From positions 1 through 64,000 of the forward strand of contig UQCR01000009.1 of NCBI GenBank assembly GCA_900539655.1: a stretch of DNA of 64,000 nucleotides. The letters are read 5' to 3'. Position numbers and translations under genes: made by a program. This document shows, piece by piece, positions 52,032 through 60,701 of the stretch. Source of the stretch: an uncultured Robinsoniella sp. GTDB lineage: Bacteria; Bacillota; Clostridia; Lachnospirales; Lachnospiraceae. Under the pieces are notes generated by a model, which saw only the letters and a list, made by a program, of their open reading frames with translations, was not told the DNA's origin and did not search any database. Numbering within the stretch: position 1 is the stretch's first letter; the number at the start of each line of letters is the position of its first letter.

Positions 52032-52829
52032 CAGTGACTGGGCGCGGTATCCTTCTGCAATAATATCCAGCTGCTTGTGAAACCGTTCCAGCTGTTCAAT
52101 ATCATTCAGTTCATAGATACGGTAAAATTCATCCTGGATCTTAATAATCTCTCTCTTATTCGCCAGATGGTACAGATTCTGTATGTTGTTCAATATATCT
52201 GATACCAGATTCGCCTGAATCTGAAAAGAATTCTGTGCATCCATGATCTCACTGCGTACAGATGACATCTCATTGTCCAATACGATAATCGCATCTGCCG
52301 CTTTGCTTAATTTCATGCGGATATGCTCCGGAATATTGCGTTTATATTTATACTGCAGTGAATGCTCGATTGTAGACCAGAAATTCATTGCAAGCGTTCT
52401 GATCTGTATCTCAACCTGAATCCTTTTACTGCCGGCAAGGGTCTGGACTTCATAGTAGACAATCATATGATAGCTGCGGTATCCGCTGGATTTCATATTT
52501 GTGATGTAATCCTTTTCGCTCTTGACAGACATGTCAGTTCGATTGCGGATAATCTCCACAACTTTTTCGATATCCTCCACAAACTGGCAGATTATACGTA
52601 CCCCTGCTATATCATCTAATTTTTCTTCTATTTCATTCAGCGGTATTCTCTTTTTCTGTGCCTTCTCCAATATGCTGGATATGGCTTTTACCCGCCCCAT
52701 AACCTGTTCTATCGGTGAATACTTCCCCCGTGCCCGATGCTCTCTGATCAGATGCTCAAACTTTACGGTCAGCTCATTCACTGCTAATTCATATGGATCC
52801 AGTATTTCTCTCCATAATTGTATTTCCAT
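52020..52829 (-). CDS. Small alarmone synthetase (RelQ-like, RelA/SpoT domain)
   Basis: The enzyme makes (p)ppGpp from ATP and GDP or GTP. The 269-residue protein has a synthetase domain alone: RGKYSPIEQVMGRVKAISSILEK, DDIAGVRIICQF, SGYRSYHMIVYYEV, EIQIRTLAMNFWSTIEHSLQYKY. No hydrolase (HD) or TGS/ACT domain is present, as in RelQ/YjbM, although it is longer than the usual ~210 residues because of a C-terminal helical extension. The last few codons lie inside an inverted-repeat element, so the natural C-terminus may have been replaced. Confidence 0.9.
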   Translation of the reverse strand: MEIQLWREILDPYELAVNELTVKFEHLIREHRARGKYSPIEQVMGRVKAISSILEKAQKKRIPLNEIEEKLDDIAGVRIICQFVEDIEKVVEIIRNRTDMSVKSEKDYITNMKSSGYRSYHMIVYYEVQTLAGSKRIQVEIQIRTLAMNFWSTIEHSLQYKYKRNIPEHIRMKLSKAADAIIVLDNEMSSVRSEIMDAQNSFQIQANLVSDILNNIQNLYHLANKREIIKIQDEFYRIYELNDIEQLERFHKQLDIIAEGYRAQSLERV

Positions 52830-52880
52830 ATACCTGATTCTCCTCTTAACTTTAATAATTCCCCTTAATATTTTAGTATA

Positions 52881-53756
52881 TCATACTTCATATGCATATT
52901 TCAACTTTCGATCTTCTAAATAGCGAAGAATCCAGTAGGGGTTAACACTGACTTCTTCCTTCCTTGCGGTCTTAATATAGATGCCAAAATGCAGATGTAC
53001 GTCAAAATTCCCGGTAGTACCCTCAATTTTACTATAACCGGTATCTCCCATATATCCCAGAAGTTCTCCTGCCTGTACCTCATCACCTTTTTTGAAAACC
53101 CCCGCATAAGAACTCAGATGGGCATAGTAGAAATATCCTCCATGCTCTGAACGTATACCGATACGCCATCCGCCTTTTTCCAGCCATCCCACCTGTTCTA
53201 CAACACCGCTTGATACGCTGACCACCGGATACTTCCCTCTGATATTTTCTTTCGGGAAAATATCGGTCCCTTCATGCCCCCGTTTGCCGCCATAATTGCG
53301 CTCCAGCATCCAGGAATCCTCGAAGGAGGTCTGGGGTTCTGTATCCGTGGTACTGTCCGGTACAGGATAATACATGACATCCTCCCATACAGCTGCATAA
53401 CTTTGCTGAATCTCCTGCAGCGCATGTAAATTATATGCCTGAAAATATGTCCGCCATAGATAATAATCCGAAGGCGTAAGCACAGACGTTTTCACATTTT
53501 CCAAATCAAACTGATATTTCGGCATCCACACAGACAGCAAATCATAGACCGGCACATCTTCCGATTTACTGATTTCCAGCAGCCGTCTGTAATTATCCTC
53601 CCCGATTTTCTGACTGCGAAATCCCATTGTCTCATTGGACTGATACGTTAAATTGAATATTTTTCCCTGGGTATGTAAATAATCGATGCATCCATAACAA
53701 AAAATGCTCACCAGAATAATTACAAAGATATTTCGAAGAAGCTTTATTTTACTCAT
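52881..53756 (-). CDS. Membrane-anchored M23 family metallopeptidase
   Basis: The 291-residue protein has one N-terminal membrane helix (about 7-26), an extracellular helical region (about 40-160) and a LytM/M23 domain with the zinc motifs RGHEGTDIFP and VHLHFGIYI. The third ligand is the first His of HLHFG. M23 enzymes cut peptidoglycan cross-bridges. No good Shine-Dalgarno precedes the ATG (an AGGAG lies 25 bases upstream), so translation may be weak or the start unusual. Confidence 0.87.
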   Translation of the reverse strand: MSKIKLLRNIFVIILVSIFCYGCIDYLHTQGKIFNLTYQSNETMGFRSQKIGEDNYRRLLEISKSEDVPVYDLLSVWMPKYQFDLENVKTSVLTPSDYYLWRTYFQAYNLHALQEIQQSYAAVWEDVMYYPVPDSTTDTEPQTSFEDSWMLERNYGGKRGHEGTDIFPKENIRGKYPVVSVSSGVVEQVGWLEKGGWRIGIRSEHGGYFYYAHLSSYAGVFKKGDEVQAGELLGYMGDTGYSKIEGTTGNFDVHLHFGIYIKTARKEEVSVNPYWILRYLEDRKLKYAYEV

Positions 53757-53907
53757 TTATTGGACGCACAGGCTTTCTATTCTCCTGATTAATATATGCG
53801 TAAAATATCTGATTTAGAATCAAAAATTGACATTTTTTCAGGAATGAATCTCTCCAGGCTCTTCATATACTATAAAAAACATATTCGCGCTGTCTGACGT
53901 AAGTCAA

Positions 53908-53981
53908 ATACCCCGCAGCAAGCTGCAGGGTATCCGGCCCTGCGGCAGTCACCAAATGAACTTGCAAGCATGCCCATTTGG
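53908..53981. promoter_or_regulatory. Two hairpins in the region upstream of ylbJ
   Basis: ATACCCCGCAGC (53908-53919) pairs with 53922-53933 with one mismatch, and CCAAATG (53952-53958) pairs with CATTTGG (53975-53981). They lie between the divergent M23 and ylbJ genes and would be in the ylbJ 5' leader. No clear promoter was found; TTGACA at 53830-53835 has no matching -10. Confidence 0.45.
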
Positions 53982-54047
53982 CTCGTTGCCCACAGGAATA
54001 ACTACTTATATTGTTATTTATGCCAGATAGCCACAGGTACAGCATCT

Positions 54048-54974
54048 ATGAAAAAAATGCTCTATGGCCTGGTCATAACGACCGCACTGATCTTCCTCTA
54101 TCTTTGCCCAGCAGACGGCTTTGACGCCTCGCTTGCCGGACTGCTCCTCTGGTTCCAGACACTGGTGCCTACGCTTCTTCCACTTATGATCCTCTCCAAC
54201 CTGATTATTAATCTGGGGCTGATCGAACCGCTTATGTTTCTGTTTGCCCCCATCTTTCGATTTCTGTTCGGCGTGAGTACAAACGGAAGCTATGCGCTCA
54301 CTGTGGGATTTTTCTGCGGATACCCCATGGGTGCCAAGGTCATTGCAGACCTTACCAATGAAAAACAGATAACCCTTCCCGAAGCAGAGTATCTACTGGG
54401 GTTTTGCAACAATGTAAGCCCAATGTTCATTATCAATTTTCTGGTATTGGAACATCTTCATAAGGAAGAACTGATTATTCCCACTATTGTAATCATATAC
54501 GGTGCTCCTCTACTCTATGGATTGTTTACCGGCATCCGATGCAGAAAACAATTCCGAGAATCAACTTCTTTACATACAAATACAGCACCTACCACGACAT
54601 TGAATTTTGGACTGGTAGATGCCTGTATTATGAACGGTATATTAAATATCACAAAACTGGGGGGATACATTATGCTCTTTGCCATTCTGGCAAAAATCGT
54701 ATTATATCTGCCCATCTCGAATGCAGTCATAAAAGCGTTCCTGGTCGGCATCATGGAAGTGACCAATGGGATTCATACCATATCTATGGAAAATGCATCC
54801 TTTACCATCCAATACCTGCTTCTGATTGCAATCTGCTCTTTTGGCGGATTATCTTCAATTGCTCAGACAGAAAGCATGATACACGAAAGCGGTCTTCGCC
54901 TTTCCAAATATGTAATATCAAAGCTCATTATTACCGTCATCGCACTTGCTCTTGCCGCATGTTTTCTGCTGTAA
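54048..54974 (+). CDS. ylbJ: YlbJ-like nucleoside-recognition (Gate) membrane protein
   Basis: The 308-residue protein has about eight membrane segments and two Gate-type halves (LLWFQTLVPTLLPLMILSNLI, CGYPMGAKVIADL, and later CSFGGLSSIAQT). It matches YlbJ, a sporulation integral membrane protein in Bacillus, by length and motifs. The gene is next to coaD and rsmD, the same neighbours as in Bacillus (ylbH-ylbI-ylbJ), but here it is turned round. The ATG at 54048 has only a weak AGG upstream. A short palindrome, GTTTAATTAAAC (54991-55002), ends the unit. Confidence 0.82.
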   Translation: MKKMLYGLVITTALIFLYLCPADGFDASLAGLLLWFQTLVPTLLPLMILSNLIINLGLIEPLMFLFAPIFRFLFGVSTNGSYALTVGFFCGYPMGAKVIADLTNEKQITLPEAEYLLGFCNNVSPMFIINFLVLEHLHKEELIIPTIVIIYGAPLLYGLFTGIRCRKQFRESTSLHTNTAPTTTLNFGLVDACIMNGILNITKLGGYIMLFAILAKIVLYLPISNAVIKAFLVGIMEVTNGIHTISMENASFTIQYLLLIAICSFGGLSSIAQTESMIHESGLRLSKYVISKLIITVIALALAACFLL

Positions 54975-55004
54975 AAATTTTAACCCAAGCGTTTAATTAA
55001 ACAC

Positions 55005-55607
55005 TTATTCTGCAGCTTCGCCTTCGCCGCTCTCTTCCATTGCTGTTGCAACATAGTTATTGGGAACAGACTGCGGAGACAGTTCGCTGCGGTTTTTATT
55101 TACAATATCATAACAAGACTGAATGGAATTCAGGAAGGTATTGTATTTAGCACCTGCCGTATCAATTGTATGGCTCATAATTTTCTCTAAGTTCTCCAGC
55201 ATCTCATCTGTATACTGAATCGCACTCATGCGGATACTGTTAGCATCATTTGTTGCATTATCCAGAATTTCCTGTGCCTGGCGGTTAGTGTGTTCCAGAA
55301 GTGCATTGGACTGTGCCACTGCCTGCTGCATAATTTCGTCCTGGCTGATCATCTGCTGCTGCTGTGAAGTAGCATCTGCAAGCATACTGTCTGCTTTTGC
55401 CTGGGCATCTGCCAGTATCGCGTCCTTATTACTTATAATCTTCTGATATCTCTTTATCTCATCCGGAGTCTTCATACGAAGTTCTCTGAGTAATTCTTCC
55501 AGTTCTTCTTTATTTACAACAATTTTAGTAGAAGACAAAGGCTGAAATTTACAACTGTCTACATACTCTTCAATTTCTTCAATAATTTGTTCGATTCTGC
55601 TGCTCAT
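55005..55607 (-). CDS. Coiled-coil protein, DivIVA/ATP-synthase-E-like, downstream of coaD
   Basis: Not assigned to a named family. The 200-residue protein is almost wholly helical. It starts MSSRIEQIIEEIEEYVDSC, followed by a region with KEELEELLRELRMKTPDEIKRY and a long coiled coil (about 65-165) rich in Ala, Gln and Glu (ADAQAKADSMLADATSQQQQ). It ends in a short acidic tail. The layout resembles DivIVA-like scaffolds. It starts at the coaD stop (one-base overlap), so it is translated with coaD. Proteins of this kind next to coaD are common in Lachnospiraceae; their role is unknown. Confidence 0.65.
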   Translation of the reverse strand: MSSRIEQIIEEIEEYVDSCKFQPLSSTKIVVNKEELEELLRELRMKTPDEIKRYQKIISNKDAILADAQAKADSMLADATSQQQQMISQDEIMQQAVAQSNALLEHTNRQAQEILDNATNDANSIRMSAIQYTDEMLENLEKIMSHTIDTAGAKYNTFLNSIQSCYDIVNKNRSELSPQSVPNNYVATAMEESGEGEAAE

Positions 55608-56110
55608 TATAATCTCTCCTTATTATTCTTTCTTTCCCATATTTTATTATAAATTCTATCAACTACGACTGGTGGAACAAATTTCGAAATATCTCCGCCA
55701 TAAGCGGCTACTTCCTTCACAGTTGTCGAACTCAAATAAGCATATTCCAAACTTGTTGTAAGAAATATAGTATCGATATCCTGATCCATAATACGGTTCG
55801 TCTGTGCCATCTGCAGTTCATAGTCAAAGTCTGTTATCGCCCTAAGTCCCCTTACGATAAACCTTGCATCACATTTTTTCACAAAATCTATGGACAGTCC
55901 CGTAAACGATTCAATACGGATATTCGTTATGTCTTTTGTCGCTTCAAGTAATATATTAACACGTTCCTCTACAGAAAACAACGGGGTTTTTGTATTATTA
56001 TTCAAAACTCCTACGATCAGCTCGTCCACTAATGCTGCCGAACGTGCCATGACATCCAGATGTCCAAACGTTACCGGATCAAAACTTCCCGGATACACTG
56101 CTCTTCTCAT
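55607..56110 (-). CDS. coaD: Phosphopantetheine adenylyltransferase
   Basis: CoaD makes dephospho-CoA, the fourth step of CoA synthesis. The 167-residue protein has VYPGSFDPVTFGHLDVM with the T/HxGH nucleotide site, RGLRAITDFDYELQMAQTN and LSSTTVKEVAAYGGD. It overlaps rsmD by 4 bp (ATGA), a typical Firmicute pair. Confidence 0.97.
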   Translation of the reverse strand: MRRAVYPGSFDPVTFGHLDVMARSAALVDELIVGVLNNNTKTPLFSVEERVNILLEATKDITNIRIESFTGLSIDFVKKCDARFIVRGLRAITDFDYELQMAQTNRIMDQDIDTIFLTTSLEYAYLSSTTVKEVAAYGGDISKFVPPVVVDRIYNKIWERKNNKERL

Positions 56111-56673
56111 GCTAATCTCCCTTCGGCCCGCTTTATGAAGACGTGGGCGTTTGTCTTATATTCTTTATACTTTTCGATTATATAGCCAATACTTTCCAGG
56201 TATGAGAAATCTGTCTCTTTCGATGCTTCCACGATAATCAGGGTATCTTCCGTAATACAGGAAGAATCCGTGAATGCTTCAAGGACACGTCTTTCCCACT
56301 CCAGATTATAAGGAGGATCCATAAACACAATATCGAATGGTTCCTGACCTTCTAACTTATGTATTGCACTAATGGCATCACAGGGCATTACCTGCGCCCG
56401 TTCATTAAGCTTTGTAAATTTGAGATTCTCTTTAATACACTCCACAGCCCCGCGGTTATTTTCTGAAAATACAGCGAAGGACGCCCCACGGCTTAATGCC
56501 TCAATTCCAATAGCCCCGCTTCCGCTGAACAAATCTAAAAACCTGCAGTCATAAATATCATTTTGCAGCATATTAAACAAAGTCTCTTTTATCCTGTCTG
56601 TCGTAGGCCTGGTATCAAGTCCAGGTACCGTTTTCAAAGGCAGGCGTTTCGCCGTCCCTGCAACTACTCTCAT
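56107..56673 (-). CDS. rsmD: 16S rRNA (guanine966-N2)-methyltransferase
   Basis: The 188-residue enzyme methylates G966 of 16S rRNA. It has the family start MRVVAGTAKRLPLKTVPG and TRPTTDRIKETLFNML, the SAM motif DLFSGSGAIGIEALSRGA and the catalytic MDPPYNLEW. First gene of the rsmD-coaD-coiled-coil unit. Confidence 0.96.
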   Translation of the reverse strand: MRVVAGTAKRLPLKTVPGLDTRPTTDRIKETLFNMLQNDIYDCRFLDLFSGSGAIGIEALSRGASFAVFSENNRGAVECIKENLKFTKLNERAQVMPCDAISAIHKLEGQEPFDIVFMDPPYNLEWERRVLEAFTDSSCITEDTLIIVEASKETDFSYLESIGYIIEKYKEYKTNAHVFIKRAEGRLA

Positions 56674-56711
56674 AGAATCTTCCTACCTTTATTGTAATGT
56701 TATTCCGTACT

Positions 56712-56741
56712 ATTATAGTTGTTTTTTGGTGTTCATGTCAA
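56712..56741 (-). promoter_or_regulatory. Promoter of the rsmD-coaD operon
   Basis: Minus-strand TTGACA (56736-56741) and TATAAT (56712-56717) are 18 bp apart; both boxes match consensus. A second TTGACA lies 12 bp away in the opposite orientation (56754-56759), forming a TGTCAA-9-TTGACA palindrome. Confidence 0.8.
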
Positions 56742-56872
56742 TTACTTTTGTTGACATTTATGGTAGAATTAAGAAAATCCGCAGATAATCCCACAGTCAC
56801 TGGAGAAATAGGTGGAAATTGGCAGATATGGCATGAAATTTAAATCAGATAAAATTCCCTCATGATAACCTT

Positions 56873-56965
56873 ATAAGAGCGTATTTCAAAATTTCTTCGA
56901 TCCGGATATATGCTGCTCAAAAAGAAAGCATAAAGAGATCAAATAATTTGGAAACACGCTCTTAT
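56873..56965. repeat. Inverted-repeat element with GAGCGTGTTT ends (copy C)
   Basis: ATAAGAGCGTATTTC (56873-56887) and GAAACACGCTCTTAT (56951-56965) are 15-bp terminal inverted repeats with one mismatch, around 63 bp of non-coding sequence related to copy B. It lies between rsmD and the phoU terminator. Size and structure suggest a miniature, non-autonomous element. Bases 56760-56872 show nothing else. Confidence 0.7.
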
Positions 56966-56976
56966 TCATTTAGCTG

Positions 56977-57002
56977 AAAAATCCCGCCCATTACATGCGG
57001 GA
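56977..57002 (-). terminator. Terminator of the pst operon
   Basis: TCCCGC and GCGGGA pair around a 9-nt loop, followed by ATTTTT on the minus strand, 16 bp past the phoU stop. Confidence 0.75.
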
Positions 57003-57017
57003 ATAGCTGAATAAGTA

Positions 57018-57677
57018 TTAATTTAAATAATGCTCCAGATCGCCGGTTACGATAAAAGAAACCCACTCTGCTATATTGGTGGAGTGATCCGCCATACGTT
57101 CCACATACTTTACAATAAGCAGATAGTCCGTATATGCTTTGATCGCTTCCGGATTGTGTTTCATTGCCACACAGAGTTCATCTTTAATCCGGAAGAAATA
57201 ATCATCCACAGTATCGTCCATGGCGATAATTTTTTCAATAGGCCACACATCTTCTTTCACAAAACACTGGATGGTCATATTTACCATCTTTTTCATGGCT
57301 CCTATCATCTCTGTAATCCCTCCTGGCATGGGCACAGGATCTTCTTTCGCCAATTCAATGATATATTCTGAAATATCACTGCAATGGTCTGCTATACGCT
57401 CAATATCTGCTATTAACCGCATAATGGATGTTACTCTTCTAAGGTCTGTGGCTACCGGCTGCTGCTTTGCAACAATACGGATACAGGCTTTCTCTGTCTC
57501 ACGTTCCAGACAGTCCATTTCATCATCCTGCTCCATAATTGCCTTTGCCAGTTCCGCGTCCGTTTCCGAAAGCGCCTTTATAACTTTGTTAATCAGGACT
57601 TCTAAAAGTAACCCCATTTTTTCTACATTCAGCGTAATATCATCTAATTCCGCTATATAAGATTTTCTGGTTGTCAT
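57018..57677 (-). CDS. phoU: Phosphate transport system regulator PhoU
   Basis: PhoU links the Pst importer to the PhoR kinase and holds the Pho response down when phosphate is plentiful. The 219-residue protein has two three-helix repeats with the metal-site motifs RLIADIERIADHCSDISE and LLIVKYVERMADHSTNIAEW. The ATG at 57677 (MTTRKSY) has AGGGG upstream; eight more in-frame codons abut the pstB end. Last gene of the pst operon. Confidence 0.95.
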   Translation of the reverse strand: MTTRKSYIAELDDITLNVEKMGLLLEVLINKVIKALSETDAELAKAIMEQDDEMDCLERETEKACIRIVAKQQPVATDLRRVTSIMRLIADIERIADHCSDISEYIIELAKEDPVPMPGGITEMIGAMKKMVNMTIQCFVKEDVWPIEKIIAMDDTVDDYFFRIKDELCVAMKHNPEAIKAYTDYLLIVKYVERMADHSTNIAEWVSFIVTGDLEHYLN

Positions 57678-57704
57678 AAAACTAGTTCCCCTTTCTGACA
57701 TCTA

Positions 57705-58469
57705 TCAACCGAAACGGCCTGTTATATATTCTTCGGTTTTTTTCTCTTTTGGATTGTTGAATATCTGTATAGTATCTCCATATTCTACCACATCACCAGT
57801 CAGGAAGAAAGCAGTTTTATCAGAAATACGGCTGGCCTGCTGCATATTGTGGGTAACGATTACGATTGTATACTTTTCTTTTAACTCAACAGCCAGATCT
57901 TCAATTTTCAAAGTGGAAATCGGGTCCAGCGCACTGGTTGGCTCATCCATTAAAATAACTTCCGGTTCAACAGCAAGTGCTCTGGCAATACAGATACGCT
58001 GTTGCTGCCCCCCGGACATTCCCAGGGCATTTTTCTTTAATCTGTCTTTTACTTCATCCCAGATTGCCGCCTGTTTTAAGCTGCGCTCTACGATTTCATC
58101 TAATTCCTGTTTCTTTTTGATTCCGTGGATTCTGGGACCATATGCAACATTGTCATAGATACTCATCGGAAATGGATTTGGCTGCTGGAAGACCATACCT
58201 ACCCGCTGACGCAGTTTAATTACGTCGATATCGCCGTAAATATCCACATCATCCAAATATATCTTACCTTCCACTTTTACCCCTTCAATCAAATCATTCA
58301 TACGGTTGATTGTTTTCAAAAAAGTAGACTTTCCACATCCGGAAGGACCTATAAAGGCAACAATTTCATTTTTTGGTATATTCATATTAATCTTATTCAG
58401 AGCTTTAAAGTCCCCGTAATAAAGATTCAGATCCTCAACACGAAATTTCGGATTTTCTATCGGATTCAT
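57705..58469 (-). CDS. pstB: Phosphate ABC transporter ATPase PstB
   Basis: The 254-residue ATPase has Walker A GPSGCGKST, signature MSGGQQQRICIARAL, Walker B VILMDEPTSALD and the PstB-typical GMVFQQPNPFPMSIYDNVAYGPR. It drives phosphate import through PstC and PstA. It starts 5 bp after pstA. Confidence 0.97.
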   Translation of the reverse strand: MNPIENPKFRVEDLNLYYGDFKALNKINMNIPKNEIVAFIGPSGCGKSTFLKTINRMNDLIEGVKVEGKIYLDDVDIYGDIDVIKLRQRVGMVFQQPNPFPMSIYDNVAYGPRIHGIKKKQELDEIVERSLKQAAIWDEVKDRLKKNALGMSGGQQQRICIARALAVEPEVILMDEPTSALDPISTLKIEDLAVELKEKYTIVIVTHNMQQASRISDKTAFFLTGDVVEYGDTIQIFNNPKEKKTEEYITGRFG

Positions 58470-58474
58470 AATGC

Positions 58475-59656
58475 CTACTCTCCTTTTTTACTCAGAAGTT
58501 TTTTTGTAACCATTTTAGATGCAAAGTTTAAGACAATGATGATCACCAGCAGAACGATACCAATAGCGCATGCCGTAGTCAAATCATTTTCTTCTTTCAT
58601 CAAGGTATACATTTTAATCGTTAAAGTAGCGCCGCTTGCAGAGTTTCCAAACAGGGCTCCCGGAATCTGTGCAACGGTACCTGCTGTTAACAGAAGCGCT
58701 GCTGATTCTCCTACAATTCGACCGATACTAAGCAATACCGCAACTAAAATTCCCGGCAGTGCATTTGGAAGAACTACCTTGGATACTGTCTGCAGCCTGG
58801 TTGCTCCAAGTCCTAAGGAAGACTCCCGATAAGTTCTGGGAATAGCTTTTAATGCCTCTTCCGTGGTGGTTATTATCGTAGGAAGCAGAATAATACTCAG
58901 GGTTAACGCGCCTGCCAGCAGGGAATACTGCAGTCCGCATATTTTTACAAAGAACAGCGAACCGAACAAACCATAAATAATGGATGGTATACCTGCAAGA
59001 TTTTCGATGGCAAAATGGATGGTCCTCATCAATTTACCAGGTTTCGCATATTCAATCAGATAAACAGCGGATAATATTCCAATTGGCGCTGCTATCAGAA
59101 GTGATAGTCCAATCATATACAGCGTAGTTACGAGCATCGGGCGGATACCACCGCCTGGCCTTACCACTTTTATCTTTAAATTGGTATCCTTCAGTCCCGC
59201 AATCTGATTTTTTAAATCAGTTACTGCCTTTTTTACGGATTCAGGGTTCTTGGGATCCGTCTCTTTTACCAGAGAATCCACACTGATGCTCCCTATCTTA
59301 GAAAGTATATCTTTCTTTTCAATTGGATAAGCTACTTTCTTGGGATTTAAAGCGTCTTTAAGAGGAGATGTTTTATCCATTTCACTGATATAGACTTTTT
59401 TATCCTCGTTTATATTCAGGGTAATTCCAAGGGAGGGAATATATCCTTCCTGTCCGTTATCCGGCATATCTGCAGCAACCTGTGAAGTTACATAAGTAGT
59501 TTTGTCCTCATAATTCCTGGTCAGGAAATTCAAATTAATTCCCGGTAATCCCTTTACCACAATAAATCCTATGATGACAACAAGTATAAACACCGTAAAT
59601 CCGGCAGAACCATAAATCAGGCCTTTTACAATAGAGTCTTTCGTTTTCCTGCTCAT
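58475..59656 (-). CDS. pstA: Phosphate ABC transporter permease PstA with long extracellular insertion
   Basis: The 393-residue protein is about 100 residues longer than a usual PstA. After the first helix (about 12-33) a polar stretch (about 40-155) contains YIPSLGITLNINEDKKVYIS and SVDSLVKETDPKNPESVKKAV. The normal permease core then resumes at GGGIRPMLVTTLYMIGLSLL, with EEALKAIPRTYRESSLGLGATRLQTV as the ATPase-docking loop. By topology the insertion faces outside, next to PstS. The gene overlaps pstC by 4 bp. Confidence 0.94.
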   Translation of the reverse strand: MSRKTKDSIVKGLIYGSAGFTVFILVVIIGFIVVKGLPGINLNFLTRNYEDKTTYVTSQVAADMPDNGQEGYIPSLGITLNINEDKKVYISEMDKTSPLKDALNPKKVAYPIEKKDILSKIGSISVDSLVKETDPKNPESVKKAVTDLKNQIAGLKDTNLKIKVVRPGGGIRPMLVTTLYMIGLSLLIAAPIGILSAVYLIEYAKPGKLMRTIHFAIENLAGIPSIIYGLFGSLFFVKICGLQYSLLAGALTLSIILLPTIITTTEEALKAIPRTYRESSLGLGATRLQTVSKVVLPNALPGILVAVLLSIGRIVGESAALLLTAGTVAQIPGALFGNSASGATLTIKMYTLMKEENDLTTACAIGIVLLVIIIVLNFASKMVTKKLLSKKGE

Positions 59657-60540
59657 GATTTTTCACCTGCCTTGCGTGTAATTTTTAATAAGGTTAAATT
59701 AACAATCATAATAAAGATAAATAAGATAACACCGGTTGCAAAGAGCATTTCCTGCTGTCTTCCGGATGCATAGCTCATCTCCATGGCGATATTCGTTGTA
59801 AGCGGACGTACCATAGACCAGATACTTTCCGGAAGGCCCTGTGTGGGATTTCCCGCTATCATCATAACAGCCATCGTCTCACCAATTGCACGTCCAACGC
59901 CCAAAACGGTAGCCGAAAGAATACCTGACTTTGCTGCCGGAAGCACTGCTTTAAAAATCGTCTGCACCTTGGATGCCCCAAGGCCAAGGGACGCTTCCCG
60001 GTATGATTTCGGTACTGATTTTATCGCACTTTCTGATAGGGAAACAATAGTCGGTAATATCATAATTGTTAATACAATGATTACTGCCAGCAATGACTGT
60101 CCCTGCACTTGCGGGGATATCTCCTTGATAATCGGAACGATTACACCCAGACCAAAAGCACCGTATAGAACAGAAGGAATGCCAGCAAGTAATTCAACTG
60201 CTGGCCTGATTACCTTCACGGCACCTTTTGGTGCTATTTCAGCAATGAAAACTGCTGTGAGGACACCAATCGGCACACCGATTACAATTGCTCCTGCTGT
60301 AGCCAGAACAGAAGCTACAATCATATAGAAGACTCCGTATACATTTTGTCCGGGAGCCCATCTGGTTCCAGTGATGAAATCGATAAAACTGTAGCTGTCA
60401 GGACCAAAAAAAGGTCGTAATCCTTTGTAAAAAACAAATACTATAATTGCTATTACCGAAATAACTCCCACCAGGGCGCAGAGCAAGAAGATTCCTTCTA
60501 CTACTTTTTCAAATACGTCTCTCTTTACATTTCGGTTCAT
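59653..60540 (-). CDS. pstC: Phosphate ABC transporter permease PstC
   Basis: The 295-residue permease has six predicted helices, with the family stretches FGPDSYSFIDFITGTRWAPG, AELLAGIPSVLYGAFGLG and ESAIKSVPKSYREASLGLGASK. It forms the channel together with PstA. GGAGGAAATT precedes the ATG. A 161-bp hairpin-rich gap separates it from pstS. Confidence 0.95.
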   Translation of the reverse strand: MNRNVKRDVFEKVVEGIFLLCALVGVISVIAIIVFVFYKGLRPFFGPDSYSFIDFITGTRWAPGQNVYGVFYMIVASVLATAGAIVIGVPIGVLTAVFIAEIAPKGAVKVIRPAVELLAGIPSVLYGAFGLGVIVPIIKEISPQVQGQSLLAVIIVLTIMILPTIVSLSESAIKSVPKSYREASLGLGASKVQTIFKAVLPAAKSGILSATVLGVGRAIGETMAVMMIAGNPTQGLPESIWSMVRPLTTNIAMEMSYASGRQQEMLFATGVILFIFIMIVNLTLLKITRKAGEKS

Positions 60541-60553
60541 AATTTCCTCCAGG

Positions 60554-60657
60554 GCCGCAATTACTGCGGCTTAAATTTATGCAGCCTGATGCATTTTTGT
60601 AAATGCTCATAGCAAGATGCAGGTCCCGCCCTGCTTATTATTGAAGCAAAGCGGGAC
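60554..60657 (-). promoter_or_regulatory. Three hairpins in the pstS-pstC spacer
   Basis: GCCGCA/TGCGGC (60554-60570), GCATTT/AAATGC (60591-60606) and GTCCCGC/GCGGGAC with an inner TGCTT/AAGCA (60623-60657) lie in tandem. None is followed by a good T-run, so they look like RNA-stabilising or processing structures that would keep pstS mRNA above pstCAB. Confidence 0.6.
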
Positions 60658-60701
60658 GCTTTTCGTATATTAATTTTGCAGATGCATTACTGATCAGCCG
60701 A

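Noticed and set aside
53826..53866. TTGACA as a promoter for ylbJ
   Set aside because: No acceptable -10 box lies 16-18 bp downstream.
58125..58832. 235-residue plus-strand ORF
   Set aside because: It is antisense to pstB and pstA, both clear; its composition is that of a shadow frame.
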